14,989 nt of DNA from DATGFK01 sp040007395 (GTDB lineage: Bacteria; Chloroflexota; Anaerolineae; Aggregatilineales; UBA2796), in the NCBI GenBank assembly GCA_040007395.1, contig JBDTVG010000113.1:1-14989 (forward strand), written 5' to 3'. Positions 13,193-14,989 of the stretch are shown here, in pieces. Numbering within the stretch: the first letter of the stretch is position 1; every line of letters starts with the position of its first letter. The notes beneath the pieces were generated by a model. The model had not been told where the DNA came from. It saw nothing but the letters and a program-made list of their open reading frames with translations, and made no database searches. A program made the translations under genes and the position numbers.

Positions 13193-14268
13193 CCAAAAAC
13201 ATAACCAAACATGAAGCCGAATTGCTGCTCAACCATAAAGACACGACGCAACACCGGGTAACGATTGCACTGCCCAGCAAAGGCGCGTTAGCCGATCCGA
13301 CATTAGACTTTCTGAAAGCCTGTGATCTGAGTGTGGTGCAGACCAACCCGCGCCAGTATCTTGCTACCGTCCCGAATCTGCCCAATCTTGATGTGCTTTT
13401 TCAGCGGGTAACGGACATCGTGTATAAGGTTGTGGATGGCACGGTTGATTTGGGGATTAGCGGACTGGATGTGGCACAGGAGTTGGCGGGCGAAAATGAG
13501 AACGTAATCGTGCTACACGATAATTTGCGTTACGGCGGTTGCCAGCTTTTGCTAGCAGTGCCAGAAGCATGGATCGACGTGGAAACGATGATGGACATTG
13601 CCGACATTGCGCTAGATTTCCGCGAACAGAAGCATCGCAGTTTGCGGGTCGCCACTAAGTTTACTAACCTAACCCGACAGTTTTTGCACCAACATGGCGT
13701 GCATCATTTCACGATTGTCGAGGCCGAAGGTGCTATCGAGGCCGCACCGACTCTTGGCTATGCCGACATCATCGTAGATCTAAGCGCCACAGGTACAACC
13801 CTACGCGAGAATCATTTGAAGCCGCTTGGTGATGGGATTTTGCTGGAGTCGAATGCTTGCCTGATCGGGAATTTGCGGCGGCTGCGTGAACGTCCTGAAG
13901 TGTTGGATACGGCGCGAATGCTGCTGGAAATGATCGATGGGTCGCTGCACGGGCGCAAATATTATCAACTGACCGCCAACATTCGCGGCGCAACAGCGGA
14001 TAGCGTAGCGCACGCGGTGGCTTCCAACCCCGTCACAGGCGGATTGCAAGGGCCAACCGTTGCGCCAATCTATGCAGCGAACACGCCCGAAAAAGACGAC
14101 GGGCAGTGGTACAGCGCCACGATTATCGTCCCTAGCAAACAGTTGATGGCGGCGGTTACACACTTGCGGAGCATCGGTGGGACACACACAACAGTGATCC
14201 CGGTGCGCTATGTGTTTATGCCACAGTCACCAAGCTATCAACGGTTGATGGAACAGCTTGCTCTGTAA
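13189..14268 (+). CDS. hisG: ATP phosphoribosyltransferase, long form
   Basis: 359 residues. HisG joins ATP and PRPP in the first, feedback-controlled step of histidine synthesis. Core motifs: VTIALPSKGAL (24-34), DLGISGLDVA (87-96), GGCQLLLAVP (116-125) and the PRPP loop LGYADIIVDLSATGTTLREN (189-208). After the catalytic domain, residues about 285-345 (GLQGPTVAPI..., WYSATIIVPSK, LRSIGGTHTTVIPVRYVF) match the C-terminal regulatory domain of the long, hexameric form, with a small insert ANTPEKDDGQ. The GTG start overlaps the hisZ stop (GTGA) and GGAAG lies 6 bases upstream. The protein is longer than common long forms (near 290-300 residues), mainly because of its N terminus and inserts. Confidence 0.93.
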   Translation: MTKNITKHEAELLLNHKDTTQHRVTIALPSKGALADPTLDFLKACDLSVVQTNPRQYLATVPNLPNLDVLFQRVTDIVYKVVDGTVDLGISGLDVAQELAGENENVIVLHDNLRYGGCQLLLAVPEAWIDVETMMDIADIALDFREQKHRSLRVATKFTNLTRQFLHQHGVHHFTIVEAEGAIEAAPTLGYADIIVDLSATGTTLRENHLKPLGDGILLESNACLIGNLRRLRERPEVLDTARMLLEMIDGSLHGRKYYQLTANIRGATADSVAHAVASNPVTGGLQGPTVAPIYAANTPEKDDGQWYSATIIVPSKQLMAAVTHLRSIGGTHTTVIPVRYVFMPQSPSYQRLMEQLAL

Positions 14269-14269
14269 C

Positions 14270-14473
14270 TTTCTGGAAAGTTTGGTCAATGTCGCTGGGC
14301 AATGCTGGAAAGTTGAGGAATGTTTTGAACTTGCCAAAGACGAAGTTGGCCTCGTCGTCACCAACTTCGCCCTAAACTCACTCACTATCGTCGTCGCCTT
14401 GCCTTTTGCCGCCTTAACTGCGGCTGTAATACTACCGCAACTGTCAACTTGGTTGAACCAACGAGCTTGTTGA
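14270..14473 (+). pseudogene. Decayed IS701-type transposase fragment
   Basis: Directly after the hisG stop, one frame reads FLESLVNVAGQ, then WKVEECFELAKDEVGL. The run 'VAG-x-x-W-x-(I/V)-EECFE-x-AK-x-EVGL' is the hallmark near the C terminus of IS701/IS4-group DDE transposases, including the last catalytic Glu. Then similarity breaks at EVGL; the expected 'DxYEVR-x-W-x-GWYRH' is missing and the frame continues as VVTNFALNSLTIVVALPFAAL. No other part of a transposase and no terminal inverted repeats are visible. It is a remnant, not a working element. The fragment starts within a few bases of the hisG stop, so an old insertion or rearrangement there is likely. Confidence 0.6.
14341..14473. 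repeat. Three consecutive stem-loops downstream of hisG
   Basis: Stem 1: CGAAGTTGG (14341-14349) and CCAACTTCG (14361-14369), 9 bp. Stem 2: GCCGC (14408-14412) and GCGGC (14420-14424). Stem 3: TCAAC-TTGG (14444-14452) with CCAA (14458-14461) and GTTGA (14469-14473), an interrupted hairpin. No good T run follows, so this is not a typical terminator. Stem 1 begins exactly where transposase similarity ends. Confidence 0.45.
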
Positions 14474-14510
14474 CCTCTGTAGCTACAAATAATCCAAGAT
14501 TGCGCGATTT

Positions 14511-14989
14511 TCAGGGCTGTTGAGTTGGCAAGGCAATTGGAGATGGGGTTTCAGCGCCAAGCATGGCATTAAAATCGAAAGGGTTTTCATCAAAAATGTT
14601 GGTGTCATTGGATACATTAGGTGGAGTGTGGCGCAAACCGGAAAACGGCCATGAAGATAAATCGCCAGCAGACTGAGCGGGTGGAAAATAGATAATTGCT
14701 TCAGCGTATACCTGATCTGGATCGCGGCTCAGGTTGTTCGTTTCAATTCTGGCTTCCAGCGCAAGCCCTATTTTCGACCAAATAAGGTTTCTATAGGTCC
14801 AATCCATATAAGACCAAGTAACTATGTTGGGGGGGCCAAATCGTTGCACCCAGTATTTCACTGAGAACGGTACAGTTTCATCGTTATTATCGCCAGAAAG
14901 TGCTAAAACAGCGATTCTTCCGTGCACAACACATACCTCTACTGACATGGGTAACTTACGATCTCTGGCAGCCTTATCAGTTAAAGTAA
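14511..14989 (-). CDS. Unknown protein, N terminus outside the window
   Basis: The frame ends with TGA at 14511-14513 and is open to the window's right edge. The first ATG inside (14946-14948) has no ribosome binding site, and the codons before it (TLTDKAARDRKLP, then MSVEV) carry no stop and look coding, so I treat the gene as truncated and the real start as lying beyond 14989. The visible 158 residues include VSVKYWVQRFGPPN-like and WTYRNLIWSKIGLALEARIE segments, a Pro-rich middle and a low-complexity tail (NPFDFNAMLGAETPSPIALP). No family is recognised. It runs convergent to the hisG side, 37 bases from the end of the transposase remnant. Confidence 0.5.
   Translation of the reverse strand, partial: TLTDKAARDRKLPMSVEVCVVHGRIAVLALSGDNNDETVPFSVKYWVQRFGPPNIVTWSYMDWTYRNLIWSKIGLALEARIETNNLSRDPDQVYAEAIIYFPPAQSAGDLSSWPFSGLRHTPPNVSNDTNIFDENPFDFNAMLGAETPSPIALPTQQP

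Noticed and set aside
14273..14314. Direct repeat CTGGAAAGTT just after hisG
   Set aside because: Two 10-base copies with 22 bases between them inside the transposase remnant; probably incidental, with no sign of a target site duplication.
1..14989. tRNA genes, rRNA or a CRISPR array
   Set aside because: No tRNA TPsiC/anticodon pattern, no rRNA core sequence and no regular short repeats with spacers were seen on either strand.

Overview
The window looks like a chromosomal segment from a Chloroflexota-type bacterium. This is inferred from its moderate GC, membrane-anchored proteins with Thr/Pro-rich linkers, a C-terminal pre-peptidase-like domain protein, a PIG-V-like mannosyltransferase next to a ChbG/YdjC deacetylase, and a HisZ-like protein beside a long-form HisG. 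I ran no database search, so the phylum is a guess from style.

Layout, left to right. Bases 2-166 (+) are the tail of a MinD/ParA-like ATPase. Bases 178-1838 (-) hold two envelope proteins: a single-span protein with a pre-peptidase-like domain and an M23/LytM peptidase. A methyltransferase-like gene (1924-2736, +) and a two-domain Nudix protein (2936-3763, +) follow as single genes. After a 445-base gap with a good promoter comes a compact operon: queF (preQ1 synthesis for queuosine), era (ribosome maturation GTPase), a twin-arginine-like membrane coiled-coil protein, and a small Nudix hydrolase. Two of its three junctions are 4-base stop/start overlaps. Two small genes follow (an 83-residue acidic protein and a zinc ribbon). 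A convergent stem-loop at about 7941-7987 separates these from the next block.

Bases 7975-11155 (-) form a second operon: methyltransferase, ChbG/YdjC deacetylase, PIG-V-like mannosyltransferase, and an unknown 133-residue protein. It reads as a glycan or glycolipid modification cassette.

The gap 11180-11707 is the most interesting part. On the minus strand it carries, in the correct order and spacing, a near-consensus sigma70 promoter (TTGACA, 17 bases, GATAAT), a short leader with a CCTCCT anti-Shine-Dalgarno, an AGGAGGAGG ribosome binding site, a 19-codon ORF, a 13-bp inverted repeat and an intrinsic terminator. This is a complete transcription unit of about 190 bases that I cannot assign to a known family. 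Its plus strand is the hisZ leader, where a 9-bp inverted repeat could hide the weak ribosome binding site.

hisZ-hisG (11708-14268, +) overlap by 4 bases. The HisZ-like protein keeps a HisRS-type C-terminal domain, and HisG is the long, normally self-sufficient form, so the pairing is unexpected. After hisG lies a decayed IS701-type transposase fragment and a run of stem-loops. The window ends in a minus-strand unknown gene whose start lies outside it.
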